Assembly: GCF_000003605.2 (NCBI RefSeq)
Contig: NW_003135334.1
Span: 545,219 to 593,488 of the forward strand
Length of the DNA stretch: 48,270 nucleotides
Direction of reading: 5' to 3'
DNA from: Saccoglossus kowalevskii
Lineage: Eukaryota > Hemichordata > Enteropneusta > Harrimaniidae
The position numbers and the translations under genes are program-made. The notes under the pieces were generated by a model. That model saw only the letters and a program-made list of their open reading frames with translations. It had not been told where the DNA came from and made no database searches. Below are positions 10,321-22,937 of this stretch, piece after piece (position 1 is the first letter of the stretch; each line of letters begins with the position of its first letter).

Positions 10321-10723
10321 CAATGAGTTGAGGGGTGTTTTCAGGCATATTGGTCAGTTAAGGGGAATATAAGGCATACCAGTGAGTTGAGGGGTATTTT
10401 CAGGCATACTGGTGAGTTAAGAGGTATTTTCAGGCATACTGGCGAGTTAAGAGGTATTTTCAGGCATACTGGCGAGTTAAGGGGTATTTTCAGGCATACT
10501 GGTGAGTTGAGAGGTATTTTCAGGTATACTGGTGAGTTAAGGGGTATTTTCAGGCATACTGGTGAGTTCAGAGGTATTTTCAGGCATACTGGTGAGTTCA
10601 GAGGTATTTTCAGGCATACTGGTGAGTTAAGGGGTATTTTCAAGCATACTGGTGAGTTAAGGGGTATTATCAGGCATACTGGTGAGTTAAGGGGTATTTT
10701 CAAGCATACTGGTGAGTTAAGGG
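10321..10723 (+). repeat. 30-bp minisatellite, about 13 visible copies, cut by a gap
   Basis: The unit is 30 bp with core GGGGTATTTTCAGGCATACT followed by GGTGAGTTAA. The first two copies are diverged and the rest differ by one or a few bases. Because 30 is divisible by three, both strands stay open as 10-residue cycles, but there is no start context, splice site or flanking coding sequence. The array runs into the gap, so its true copy number is unknown. Confidence 0.95.
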
Positions 10724-10773
10724 NNNNNNNNNNNNNNNNNNNNNNNNNNNNNNNNNNNNNNNNNNNNNNNNNN
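10724..10773. other. Assembly gap of 50 N at the end of the 30-bp array
   Basis: Fifty N follow directly on a repeat unit. The size is probably nominal, and the array was not traversed. The sequence on the far side is unrelated. Confidence 0.95.
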
Positions 10774-12703
10774 TGTTATCTCACAGACATGGGTCGATGT
10801 ACTATAAATTGATGATATTCGATGACACGTAAAGGTGGTATGAAAAAGTGGACACCAAAATGAGTCTTAGCTTATGTAATGGACTTAGTATCTATGGCAA
10901 CCATATCGTTTTAGTGATTGCGTTTGTCTGTTTATTAATCACGTGTTATATCACCATTCTAACAACGCAGCATTTTTTAGTCTAGAAAATCGCCGTTTTA
11001 GATATGAACAAAAGTTATCTACGTGTCATCTTTTTTTTCTTCTTTTAAAATATTGTAACCATTTCTACAGAACACTAACGTGTTTTGAATAGGTAAACAG
11101 ACACTAACGTTTGTTTGAATGCAAAATATTAACTCAACTGTTTACCTGGGTGAGTGTGGCACTGATAGCCCGTAATGCCTCGTTATGTGCGGAAGCTCGT
11201 TACTGTAACTTTCTTTTAAACAAGATATTCAATTTGTTGTCAACTCGAAAGGATTTCCAAAAACATCATCCAGCATGTGGTTAACACGTATACCTCGTAG
11301 TAAGGAATTACACCATTAGGCATGCGGCTCAGAGAACTAATGAGAACGTGCATATTGTGATACCCCCTTCAAATACTAAGATTATTCAGAATAGTGATAA
11401 CCAACTAATCGCCCTCATTTGGCCTAATTCCTGGAAATATGAAGGGGTTCCAAATCTTGAGTCTAATTTTTTTGAAATCATATAACATTGTAAAAGAATT
11501 AAAATGAAAAATAAAAACCAAACAAAGTACAAAATTTTAACAAAAATACGAAGTAAGCACTATAAACTATATCGACAAATTGTGGCGTAGCTGCAATAAT
11601 ATTTACTTTCAATAAATGTTGGAAGTGCGGTGTGAACGCTAATATTTTCGTCAAAAGGACCATAAACAAACGGCTCATTTAACCCATATTAAATGTTGAA
11701 TGTAAATCAATACGTTTTTCTCGTACACATCACTGTATTGATTGAATCACTAAGTAAACGAGTTTCTTAAGTCTTCTGTAAGTGAATGTGTCAAGTATTC
11801 TAATTCTCTAGAAACACTCATCCATACTTGACCTAAATCATGTTATATCACTACTATTGCAGAAACATTACACATTCTATAACGTGACTCCCGAAACACC
11901 GTGTCAGCTCAGAAAATTGAAACGAATAGACAAAAAAGGCCATTTGATAAATATGGCCTAGAAAGCTTAGATTTGTATGTTTCTATGGTTACATCTTACT
12001 GACACGTACGGACAACCCGTGGAGATCGTCAACTATCTTCTCTTTACTGTTTGATATTCCCTCCATAAAAATTGGCATTTAAATCGCACCCCAATCAAAT
12101 TTGAGAGGATGTTTACCACAGAAACACATATTTTCTGCTTTCATCACCGACTCACAGCGGGTAATAAAGAAATAAGTGTTTCATCTTATGGTAACCAACC
12201 GACAAAGTACTATGATACCCTCAATAGGGCTACGTCTAATGTGCGAACACCTGCAGAGATTCCTCTTGTATGTATGCAAATACACCAATAACATTTGTTC
12301 TGATATGATTTTTAATGTTTTCAGTCAAAAGCATGATAAAAGTACACTTGCATGTCACATCTTTCGTGATAGAGGCTAAAATACGGTAACATGTTGACAA
12401 CAAATCTCATTGCAGGAAGCCAGAGGACAAAACGCACGGCATTGATATTATTATCAGTTCTTACTGCTGTGAAGTCTGTAATATACTATATGGCATTATT
12501 CATATTTCGACCAAGTGACATTTTTATTGTTATTTATTGTCAAAGAATTACATATGAAAAAAAGTATGTTGTTGTAGGCTAAGTTTTAAATCATCAAATT
12601 TAGCAACCACAACAATAAATTTACTGTATAACACTTTACTGCGACTTTTCCATGAGAAGAACGTGTTTAAAATACATAAATATTAAATACATAAATATTA
12701 TTT
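10774..12703. other. Intergenic sequence, no feature seen
   Basis: This is unique AT-rich sequence. Short open frames at 12109-12582 have no family resemblance and no splice support. I see no inverted or tandem structure of note. Confidence 0.5.
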
Positions 12704-12771
12704 ATTTAGTTAGATCGTTAGTTAGTTAGTGTTAGTTAGTTATTTAGTTCGTTAGTTAGTTAGTTAGTTAT
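12704..12771 (+). repeat. GTTA/TTAG microsatellite
   Basis: This is an imperfect tetranucleotide run of TTAG/GTTA with interruptions. It is preceded by two direct copies of AAATACATAAATATT (about 12669-12700). Confidence 0.85.
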
Positions 12772-13282
12772 TGAGATTTACATAAACAGGTTCCCATCTT
12801 ACGCCGGATACATACATGCAATTAAATGAATATGGTATATGCGTCACGTGACAAAGTAATTTTACATTCCGCTAGGTGATTATCTACATCAAAGTAGGGT
12901 CATCCTTGAGACTTAAAGGGATTAACCTCCTAAGTACTTAAGTCTTTATTCAAACAATTACTCAGGTGACATTCATGAAATTAACGATATTTACGTGAGG
13001 GAATAACTAGTGATTATCGTTAAGATATTTTTTGGAGCAAGGTACGTATTGTCTCTTCGAATGTGATGCAGTGTCACAGCTTTGTTAAGTAGGTATTATT
13101 TAAAAGTAGGTTTACACACTCAAAATAACATAAATCAAGTTGTGGATCAAAAATAAAAACAAAACAAATATACTATTAAAATTTGACAAATATTAGTAAA
13201 ATCAAACTAAAAATGTACATAGCAAACCAGGAAACATAGAACAACAATGGAGACAACGACAAATAGTAATCAAAGTAGATAT
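12772..13282. other. Unique sequence before the 25-bp array
   Basis: No gene is seen. The perfect palindrome GTCACGTGAC occurs at 12843-12852. Confidence 0.5.
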
Positions 13283-14812
13283 ATAGGACACCGATCAGAA
13301 GAGAGATTTAGAACACCAACCAGAATAGTGATTTAGAACACCAATCAGAATAGAGATTTAGAACACCAATCAGAATAGAGATTTAGAACACCAATCAGAA
13401 TAGAGATTTAGAACACCAATCAGAATAGAGATTTAGAACACCAATCAGAATAGAGATTTAGAACACCAATCAGAATAGAGATTTAGAACACCAATCAGAA
13501 TAGAGATTTAGAACACCAATCAGAATAGAGATTTAGAACACCAACCAGAAGAGAGACAAAAAACACCAACCAGAAGAGAGATTTAGAACACCAATCAGAA
13601 TAGAGATTTAGAACACCAATCAGAATAGAGATTTAGAACACCAATCAGAATAGAGATTTAGAACACCAATCAGAATAGAGATTTAGAACACCAATCAGAA
13701 TAGAGATTTAGAACACCAATCAGAATAGAGACAAAAAACACCAACCAGAAGAGAGATTTAGAACACCAATCAGAATAGAGATTTAGAACACCAACCAGAA
13801 TAGAGATTTAGAACACCAATCATAATGGAGACAAAAAACACCAACCAGAAGAGAGATTTAGAGCACCAATCAGAATAGTGATTTAGAACACCAATCAGAA
13901 TATAGACAGAGAACACCAATCAGAATAGAGATTTAGAACACCAATCAGAATAGAGATTTAGAACACCAATCAGAATAGAGATTTAGAACACCAACCAGAA
14001 GAGAGATTTAGAGCACCAATCAGAATAGAGATTTAGAACACCAACCAGAATAGAGATTTAGAACACCAACCAGAATAGAGATTTAGAGCACCAATCAGAA
14101 GAGAGATTTAGAACACCAACCAGAAGAGAGATTTAGAACACCAATCAGAGTAGAGATTTAGAACACCAACCAGAATAGAGATTTAGAACACCAATCAGAA
14201 TAGAGATTTAGAACACCAATCAGAATAGAGATTTAGAACACCAATCAGAATAGAGACAAAAACACCAACCAGAAGAGAGATTTAGAACACCAATCAGAAT
14301 AGAGACAAAAAACACCAACCAGAAGAGAGATTTAGAACACCAATCAGAATAGAAATTTAGAACACCAATCAGAATAGAGATTTAGAACACCAATCAGAAT
14401 AGAGATTTAGAACACCAATCAGAATAGAGATTTAGAACACCAATCAGAATAGAGATTTAGAACACCAATCAGAATAGAGACAAAAAACACCAATCAGAAT
14501 AGAGATTTAGAACACCAATCAGAATAGAGATTTAGAACACCAATCATAATGGAGACAAAAAACACCAACCAGAAGAGAGATTTAGAGCACCAATTAGAAT
14601 TGTGATTTAGAACACCAATCAGAATAGAGACAGAGAACACCAATCAGAATATAGATATAGAACACTAATCAAAAAAGAAATATAGAACACCAATCAGAAT
14701 AAAGATTGAGAACGCCAATGAGAAAAGAGATAAAGAACACCAATCAGAATAAAGATTGAGAACACCAATCAGAATGGAGACCAAGAACACCGATCAGAAT
14801 GGAGATACAGAG
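13283..14812 (+). repeat. 25-bp minisatellite, about 61 copies, each with a CCAAT-type core
   Basis: The unit is 25 bp with core ACACCAATCAGAATAG followed by AGATTTAGA. Most copies read CCAATCA; a minority read CCAACCA together with GAAGAGAG. A recurrent variant replaces ATTTAGA with ACAAAAA and is usually followed by the CCAACCA form, which shows that blocks of several units were duplicated together. Both edges decay gradually (13283-13330 and 14640-14812). There is no unique spacer between copies, so this is a satellite and not a CRISPR array. Confidence 0.97.
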
Positions 14813-15913
14813 TATATGTGATATGCACACACTGAACAAATATTACTAACAAACACGTGTTATGCAACAAATGACGCCAGCAAACTCAAATGTTCGGATA
14901 GAATACATAAATTAGAACAAATAACCGATCTTTGTAAATATACACACTGTATTTAAAAAAACAAAAACAATAATCACGCGACACAACTAAATTGGCAAAC
15001 TTTTTATTCCAGCTTTATACTGTACATTGATAACAAGACAGATTTTAATGTCTAGTGTCACGTGTGCAGAGGTGCTTAATCGTCGGCAACTGCAATAAAA
15101 CATATACTATTTCTGTGATTAAGAAATGATTTATTGATGCAAGCAAATATTGCTTCCATTCTCAGGGCAAATTAGTACCTGTCGGAATTGCCAACACTCA
15201 CGGCGTAGACGTTAACTGTGATGATATAGGTAAGCGAGACGAACGAGAAACTCATCTCAACAGCCTAGCGTAAAATTATATATAGCGATAAAGTGCGGGG
15301 AATGAATTATTTGAAGCACGACTCTTATATTGAGTATGCAAGCTTCTAATAAAAAGCTTGTACTTGTTTAATTGGTTTGGGTACACCCCGCCACGCTGTG
15401 TGATTACAAACCAGTGCTAACATAATCAATTGAAACGCCAAACTTGCATAATCTCACGGATGATCTCACCAATTTGCCATATATCGCTGACGACTGCGTG
15501 ACGTGACTGTCTATGCCAGCACTGTATACCTAGCTCGTAATCATGCAAACACACACAGGCAACTCTAAGTCGTAATCAGTAATGTGACCGCGAGTCTTAG
15601 ATAAGTACATAATTGAATTAATAAATCAGATCAGTTTTCACAAGCTCCGAAAAGAAAGAGAAGCCATGTGTGGTATTTTTGTTTAAATCAAATCATCAAG
15701 ATAGTAAATGTTGGAGAGATAAACACTTATGAATGATTTCTAAAATGTAAGAATTAGTCATATTGAAAGTAAAATATATTTACAACTGTTGTAGTACCCA
15801 TTGTTCTGGCCGTTTATGACTGTGCATATATGTAGAACATTTGAAATACAGTATAAATATTTGTCGCTATACATAAGTTTATCTTTACATTGCTGGTAGG
15901 TATAGCATGTAAT
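14813..15913. other. Intergenic sequence between two arrays
   Basis: No gene is recognised. A small inverted word (CAAGCTT ... AAGCTTG) lies near 15337-15362. Nothing else is supported. Confidence 0.5.
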
Positions 15914-16750
15914 CTCACTGCTATGCCACGTTGGGATCACTGCTATGTTACGCTGGAGTCACTGCTATGTCACGTTATGGTCACTGCTATGTCACGTTAT
16001 GGTCACTGCTATGTCACTTTGGGGGTCACTGCTATGTCACTTTGGGGGTCACTGCTATGTCACTTTGGGGGTCACTGCTAAGTCACGTTGTGGTCACCGC
16101 TATGTCACTTTGGGGGTCACTGCTAAGTCACGTTGTGGTCACCGCTATGTCACTTTGGGGATCACTGCTATGTTATGTTGTGGTCACCGCTATGTCACTT
16201 TGGGGTCACTGATATGTCATGTTGCGGTCACTGCTATGTTACGTTGGGGTCATTGCTAAGTCACGTTGTGGTCACCACTATGTCACGTTGGGGTCACTGC
16301 TATGTCACGTTGGGGTCACCGCTATGTCACATTAGAATCACTGCTAAGTAATGTTGTGGTCACCGCTATGTCACGTTGGAGTCACTGCTATGTCACTTTG
16401 GGGGTCACTGCTATGTCACGTTGGAGTCACTGCGAAGTAACGTTGTGGTCACCGCTATGTCACGTTGGGGTCACCGCTATGTCACGTTGGGGTCACCGCT
16501 ATGTCACGTTGAGGTCACCGCTATGTCACTTTGGGGGTCACCGCTATGTCACGTTGGGGTCACCGCTATGTCACGTTGTGGTCACCGCTATGTCACGTTG
16601 GGGTCACTGCTATGTCACGTTGTGGTCACCGCTATGTCACGTTGTGGTCACCGCTATGTCACGTTGGGGTCACTGCTATGTTACGTTGGGGTCATTGTTA
16701 TGTCACATTGGGGTCATTCTTATGTTACATCGGGGTTACTGATATACCGC
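15914..16750 (+). repeat. 22-23-bp minisatellite, about 38 copies
   Basis: The unit is TCACYGCTATGTCACGTT plus GGGG or TGG (22 bp), with a 23-bp variant that has TTTGGGGG. Because 22 is not a multiple of three, one repeat frame passes through all three reading frames and returns after 66 bp. All three forward frames therefore stay open with the same cycling peptide, and none of these is a gene. Copies at both ends are more diverged than those in the middle. Confidence 0.96.
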
Positions 16751-18590
16751 TTTGAAATATATAGGAAAATGCAGGAATACAGTAATAATTGGGCAATGTA
16801 CAAACTAAGTCATAAACACACACATAAATAAGATAAGGCATAGTGATGAATCTACTAGTTACTAACAACTACACGAACATATACATTGGCGCTTTTATCC
16901 GACTGTTTACTGGCGTTCCTGACGCCATGCATGATTGTCTGCGTCACCACAATTATATTCACTATTTTGCATATGTATGTAAGAGCTAAAAATAAAATAA
17001 AATATGATAAATTGGCTTGAATGACACGAATGTCTCACAACCACGTGCGGCGTTACAGTGTGATTAGACGTATTGTCGTCACATATAGGGCGTGACGTTT
17101 TATGTCGAACATACATAAAGCGGGAGAGACGTCACCTGCGCTTGCGTCAGTCCCTCAACAGGACTGTGGATGGCCATAGCGTGTCATTGTTTACAAACAA
17201 GCGTCTACCCATGAGCCTTTGCGTTTTTAGCGTGTGTTGTTATCATCGCTTGAGACTCAATTCCCGTGCGTGCGCAGGTGACGACCACCCCGCTTTAAAT
17301 GTAAAGCGCCTTGTGAGGGCATTGACGTCATTAATTACGGTTATAATCCGCGTAGAGTGGTAGGCAAAATTACATTCTGTATTCTTGTGCATGTAAAAAT
17401 ATTTTACAATACCCAGCACACAGTGATGGATCTCACTTCCGGTCTGAATAATTAGAACCATGAGTTCTAAAGAAAGTCATGATATTGTGATATATATTCC
17501 AAGTTATGACAATCTATTATTGTGGCGTTGTCCGACCCAGGGTGGGATGGGTTAGAGGTGGCGTGGCGTTTAATAATTTTGGAATATTCGGAACCAATTT
17601 AATATTATATTGTTTACCTGATAGCATTTCTTATTCTGGTCTTATAATCGCAAATCGTAGCGTAACAGTCGAGATGAGGAAGGGGTGGGACGGTGGGAGT
17701 TATATATCACCTTTGACTGGTGTGGGATATATAGGGTGATACGTAGAACGTAATGATACCCAGTGAAATATCATTTCAACTAGTTTATTAAATAAGGCAG
17801 AATTAAAATAATATACGGGGAAAAAATCCTTCCGGCTTTAATACTTAGCACAGTTCTTCTACGCCCTCCCAGAGTTTTTAATGGCCCACTCTAACAACAA
17901 GGTTATATGCCTGTGGGAACTTTTATTTTATTATGGCTTGTCCTGCTGTCAATCAGTCTGAAATTGGGGAATTCCTAGCGGACTTCTTGATTTGCAATAG
18001 TGAGTTAGGGATTCAAAGTTATCAGTTCTCTCCTCCCCATTTTTATCAACGGATACAACCTGGGTTACGAGAGGTTAAATGGATTCGCGTAGAGAGCTAG
18101 TCTTTTTGTGCAATACACAAACTCCGTCATTTTTCCAAAGCACTATAGAATAGAAAGAAGGGAAATGTACAATTATGTTAAGTTGAGTTCCAATGGAACC
18201 TAAGGGTAGAAAATCATCATATCACATACCAAATAGCTGACTTTGCAAACTTTGCGAATTGTCAGAAAGCCAACAAACGCGGAGAATACTAAATTATTTA
18301 AATTCGTTATATGGTGTACTATGTATGAAGTCATGGTCACATACTATGCCATACAACGTTATTAAACTGCACTAAGCAGAGTTTAGTTTCTCATACTACG
18401 GCATATGCAATCCTTTTTTTAGAGGGCAAAGTTTAACACGTGTTTGAACTGGGTGTAGTTTAGTTTTTAAACATAAACTGAACTGATCGCCTTGAACTGT
18501 CCGGCTGACTGCGAAAACTAGTTTTATTTGATGGTTCCTGCTGAAGATTTGCGTTGGTAGAACACAATTAGAAAATAATAATAATAATCC
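16751..18590. other. Intergenic sequence
   Basis: No gene is recognised. The 17040-17360 part is less AT-rich, with a CCACGTGCGG word near 17041, overlapping forkhead-like words TTGTTTACAAACAA near 17189 and a perfect TGACGTCA at 17323-17330. The open frames 17073-17363 and 17506-17739 resemble nothing known. Confidence 0.45.
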
Positions 18591-18902
18591 CTAGATTTCG
18601 GCACCATATTTTACAACAAACATAATCATACTTTCACATAGCTTGAAATGCCCTGTGTAGAGTAAAACTACTAATGTTTTGATCACACCAAATATTCTAC
18701 CAACTGCCTTCCTAATTTGATCTGCGAGTGTACCAACCGCTTCGCTCCATATGTTTCTACTCAATATGATATGAACGAGATAATTGAATTGAAGATGTTC
18801 TCCCTTGGAAAAACAAAACACTTTCCAGATTTTGTTCATTCCCTCCGTTTGAATACAATGTGATTTACTCATGTTAACTGACAATTTCACGGTGAACAAC
18901 AT
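18591..18902 (-). pseudogene. LINE reverse transcriptase fragment (palm end and thumb)
   Basis: This is a 103-codon minus-strand fragment of a non-LTR retrotransposon ORF2. It begins in the KLSVNMSKSHCI block, which corresponds to the W-x-L-x-V-N-x-x-K-T-K region just after the catalytic YADD box. It passes through HIILSRNIWSEAVGTLADQ, a diverged form of the YLG block, and ends with KLCESMIMFVVKYGAEI, the diverged F-D-S-M-x-x-P-x-L-x-Y-G-x-E-I-W motif. The catalytic box and the amino-terminal and carboxy-terminal parts are absent. The order of blocks and the spacing support the call despite the low sequence match. The fragment has no visible element ends and is old. Confidence 0.7.
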
Positions 18903-20093
18903 GTCTCTTGCGGTGAAAGTAACCTTTGCAATTCAACTGTATTGTTACGAGCATAGACATAACGTAGGCATATGAAAGCGCAAACAAGTCCTACATGTCA
19001 GGTTATACAAACTAATTAACTAAACATTTTTCATCATACCCTGCTAACTGAAGTTAATTAAGGGTTTTACACTGTTCACTTGTTTGCATGATTGCTTCGA
19101 AGTTTGTAGACTTGATTTACGACGATCAAATTTATATTCCAATGCAATTCTCTGCAATTATCCAACGCAATTCACACATTATGTAGTACGCAACTGTGTT
19201 TACTGTCTCGGTGAACACTAGAGATTTATGTTTTCAGGAGTCACTTTACCATGTAAACTTCACAACTGACTTCCCACTTGATGAATGTTTATAAATCCAA
19301 CATGGCAGTCTAAGCAGTTCCAAAAGACAGCGTGCATGAACTCAGTGTAGAATTTACGGATTACAAATGTAAGGCAAGTTTTGCAAAGTAGGCACGTTAT
19401 CGAAAGGAAACCACCCGTAAATTGATACATAAGTAATGTTAACAAATGCGGTCTCTTGTGACGTCATACTCACTTGTCATACTCGCAATACAGTTCTTTC
19501 TTTCAACATACACTCCACTTGGATAAGGTTCCTCCTTAGTGATGATATCATACCTGAGAAACTGCTAAAAAAATCAATGTTAAAACCAGCGAAGTATTCA
19601 ATAATGTCTGACTAAGAGACGCTTTTTACAAACTGGACACAGTGACCTTTGTGATTAATGCTGATTCAAGTTAGTGAGTTCTTGCCATATCCATTCTAAT
19701 CACTGTGGTCATTGAGCTTGCCTTTGGCCTACGTCGTATTAACCTTGTTATATGACCGTGGCACTCTTTGTACGGTTATCTAATGTTATCACATTCATTT
19801 TCAACTCTTGAACATTCTGTGTTCTTGAACATTCAACTGACAGACTTGGACTGATAACTCGTGCAATTAAATACTCACTATAGATACATTTTAGATAGAA
19901 ACAGAACCGTCAGTAAAAACACTGACCAGTTTCATCAGACCCATCAGAAATATCAAATCAACTGTGTTTTGGTCTCTATTTGATTCATGGCTTGATCTTT
20001 GTTTCAACTTTATACTCACCCATTTTTTTGCAGCTTTTACTATCTTATTGTCATTGTTTTACTTGTGACATAATCTAAAAAGTGTCTGTCTTA
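18903..20093. other. Intergenic sequence
   Basis: No gene or repeat is recognised. A perfect TGACGTCA is present at 19459-19466. The open frame at 19260-19445 (minus) has no recognisable motif. Confidence 0.45.
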
Positions 20094-20287
20094 TGTAATT
20101 TCAATAATGTACTGGATTGGTATGTCTGGTGTAATTTCAATTAATGTAATTTCAATAAATGTACTAGATTGGTATGTCTGGTGTAATTTCAATTAATGTG
20201 ATTTCAATAAATGAACTAGATTGGTATGTCTGGTGTAATTTCAATTAATGTGATTTCAATAAATGAACTAGATTGGTAAGTCTGGTT
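20094..20287 (+). repeat. 52-bp tandem repeat, about 3.7 copies
   Basis: The unit is 52 bp and contains ACTAGATTGGTATGTCTGG and two internal copies of GTAATTTCAAT-like sequence. Successive units differ by one to three bases. The last copy ends in AAGTCTGGTTC and degrades. Confidence 0.9.
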
Positions 20288-21235
20288 CAAACTGGTGCAA
20301 ATATACCTTCTATAGGTCCATGATGATTAATGCTTCACACCAGAATCCAATCCAACACTGGACATTGCCCACCTTCCGGTCATATCCGAGTTTGTTTTGC
20401 ACTTGAGACTTCTAAAATAACTTGAAGCACACGTCAATATACATTGGCTATAGTTTTTTCGGACTGAAATATAAACCACACATCCAAGGCAGTACATGCT
20501 TTCTGTACGAACATTTGACAATATGGTGAATACCTATGTTGTTTGCAGTTATTCATAAAAAACTAATGTAGAGGCAAATACACCTTCCTGTATGTATAAT
20601 CACATTATATTAAGCAAAGGTCAATTCATCTGCTCCTACAGTTTTTTCAGAATTGAGCATAGACTCCATAGACGAGAGATAAGACACATGCAAAGTACAC
20701 AAGAATGTTTAGTGTACCTGCTAGGTTAGATTTATAATTGGTTTACCTTAGGTTACGGTATCAATACAGTCTTGGTTTCACATTCTTCAAACACCCTGTA
20801 CCTCAAGGTGCCCAAAAACAGATTCGCATAATTTGCAAGGCTCTACGTGAATAATGAAAAGTATTATTTGGTTGTACAACGTTCTGTCAGAATGTTTTTG
20901 CTGAAGGACTATGCACCAAACGTCACCATATTCCCCATCTTGACATATTAAAAAAAATGTTTTGTTTTGTATATTTCCGATTTGTCAGCTCAAAGATTAG
21001 TTTAACAAATGATTAAAAACCTAATGGAATACAGATTCTGTAACAGAATATAGCCAACTAACTGAATTGCACAAAACTGACGTGCGATTCTACAATTCCA
21101 AAATAGGTTATAATAGTCTTCACACTATGCACATAATGGTGACTCAATGAGATTCTGAAAACAGAAGTTACATTAGATGATGAAAATTTCATAGAGGGTT
21201 TGTACTGCAAATTCTTTACCTTCAGATCATTGATG
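20288..21235. other. Intergenic sequence
   Basis: No gene is recognised. The minus-strand frames 20327-20521 and 21058-21300 carry no known motif, and the second overlaps the start of the large inverted repeat. Confidence 0.45.
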
Positions 21236-22109
21236 ATTCTGTAAGGGAATATGTGTAAGGCTTTCTTATCGCAATTGAGAGGGCCAGCCACAGAACTCAC
21301 ACTGGACAGGGGGTTCTTTCACTGCTAGTATGGGGTAGACAAGACAATAGTACTGGAAATGAAATACACGTACACCAAAATATCAAGTTAAAGCTCTTGG
21401 CTTTAATACCTCTCAAAATAATTACAAGAAATAAAGCACAGAAAAATACAATGAATAAAATCACTAAAATAGGGGATTGCTTATGGAAGTGTGCATTGGT
21501 GGTAACTCACAGTTCAAGGATGTATTAATGGGCGACAGTCAATGGCTTCTGCAACACAACAACGAAGATGTCCAGGAGCTCGCAGAGGAACGCTGGTATT
21601 CTGGAGGGCACCGCTGAAAGCAGGAGATCGCAGAGCAGTTCATACAAGTCTCTCAGAATGGTGGTTTTAGCCTGTAATATCGTATCGTAGCAGAAAACAA
21701 GTTGAAGTGACGGACATCAAGTTGAAATGATCCACCAAACTGTCCTGAGTCTGTCCAATTTATAGGCAGTGACACCACCTGGGTTTCCACATAAGCCAAT
21801 CAGAATGTGATCTTGCTAGCAGCTATGTCACGCAACTCAGTAGATCATAAACATCCTTTGTTATTCAAATAACAGCACACCTGGTAGATTCCAATTCTCC
21901 TTCCAAAGTTGTAAACACCCTTTGTTATGTAAATTACAAGCACACCTGGTAGAACCCACTGTCCTTTCAGAGTTGAAACAAGTATGACCTGTCAATCACC
22001 TTTATGACAGTTATCACAATACACACCATTTCTTCCCATGATTCCATGCACACTTCTATTTGCAGGGTTTGAGGTAATATGACAAAACATGAAATAAAGA
22101 ATGCTGACA
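21236..22109 (+). repeat. Left arm of a 3.4-kb imperfect inverted repeat
   Basis: This 874-bp arm matches the reverse complement of 22938-24673 in collinear order. The blocks around 21278-21420 pair with 24510-24650, the stretch around 21580-21620 pairs with 24306-24345, and 21775-22109 pairs with 22938-23230. The arms have many substitutions and small indels, so the duplication is old. This arm has a private tandem duplication of about 65 bp (two copies of the CACACCTGGTAGA stretch, near 21876 and 21941). It encodes nothing recognisable. It could be the long terminal repeat of a foldback element, or one of two opposed copies of a dispersed repeat. Confidence 0.85.
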
Positions 22110-22937
22110 AATATATATAAAGTTTCCCCATGGCTGATTTTAATTGAAAAGTAAAAAATATACTAAATATACACATCATCATGTTGTATAGCACACTATT
22201 CGTAGGTTCATGCATTTTATACTTAACCTGCATTCATGCTGTACGAACTTGTTTTAAAACTAGAATACAAAAAGTCAATTATTGTACGGTGCTGTTTTGC
22301 AATGTTATATACATGGACCATGGAAAAATCAAAATTTACTGATTGAATGTTATAAAATCTATTACAAAAGAAATCATTCAATCACCATATAAACCTGGGA
22401 ATCTAAGCAGCTTTAAAAGAATCGTGGAATGCCCTCGAATTAGTTAAGCCGAGGATGTCATTATCATGCGTGATGTAAACTGCGTTTCTTTGTGACCCAA
22501 TCACGTTTACTTCCCAAAAAAATGAAAACGTCAAGCTTTCATACATTTAAAAGAAATGCCCATTGGATGAGGAGAGTGTCTTAAAAAGATGTACAAACTG
22601 AGCAATAACGAATGATTTGACTATAATAATTTTTACCATACAACGTTAGAAAAAACAGTAATTCAATTTTGTATCTTAATCAAATCGTACAACAGAAGCA
22701 ATAGAAACACGGTTTCTACGTTTCATCCATGTATAACATGGTTTTCATGAAGTGATTGTTATACCGCCCTCTGGTAACTCTATGGGTTATAGGTCTTGTG
22801 TACACGCAGGTAGATATTCCCAAGGAGATACATGTTATCTCTTTTTAATTGTACTGTATGTACGTCATTTTTTAACCTGAATGTAAACAGATTCAATGCC
22901 AGGAGGGAGGTTTTCTTCCATGTTCCTTTAAGCAGAG
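22110..22937. other. Spacer (loop) of the large inverted repeat
   Basis: This 828-bp unique sequence lies between the arms, with no recognised gene. It holds the small inverted pair GATTGAATG/CATTCAATC (near 22342 and 22375) and a 15-bp palindrome at 22727-22741. Confidence 0.6.

Noticed and set aside
10341-10812. Open frames with ten-residue cycles on both strands
   Set aside because: They are the translation of the 30-bp minisatellite; one of them runs through the N gap.
13283-14812. CRISPR-like array
   Set aside because: The 25-bp units are contiguous, with no unique spacers, and the genome is animal.
15890-16831. Six overlapping plus-strand frames of 63-158 codons
   Set aside because: They are the 22-bp minisatellite read in all three frames.
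17073-17739. Plus-strand frames of 96 and 77 codons as genes
   Set aside because: They have no recognisable motif, no splice signals and no conserved composition.
22720-22748. Palindrome CCATGTATAACATGG between GTTTCAT and TTTTCAT as a fourth footprint
   Set aside because: The flanking 7-mers differ at one position, the termini are CCATG rather than CATGG, and the centre is a 3-nt loop; too weak to group with the others.
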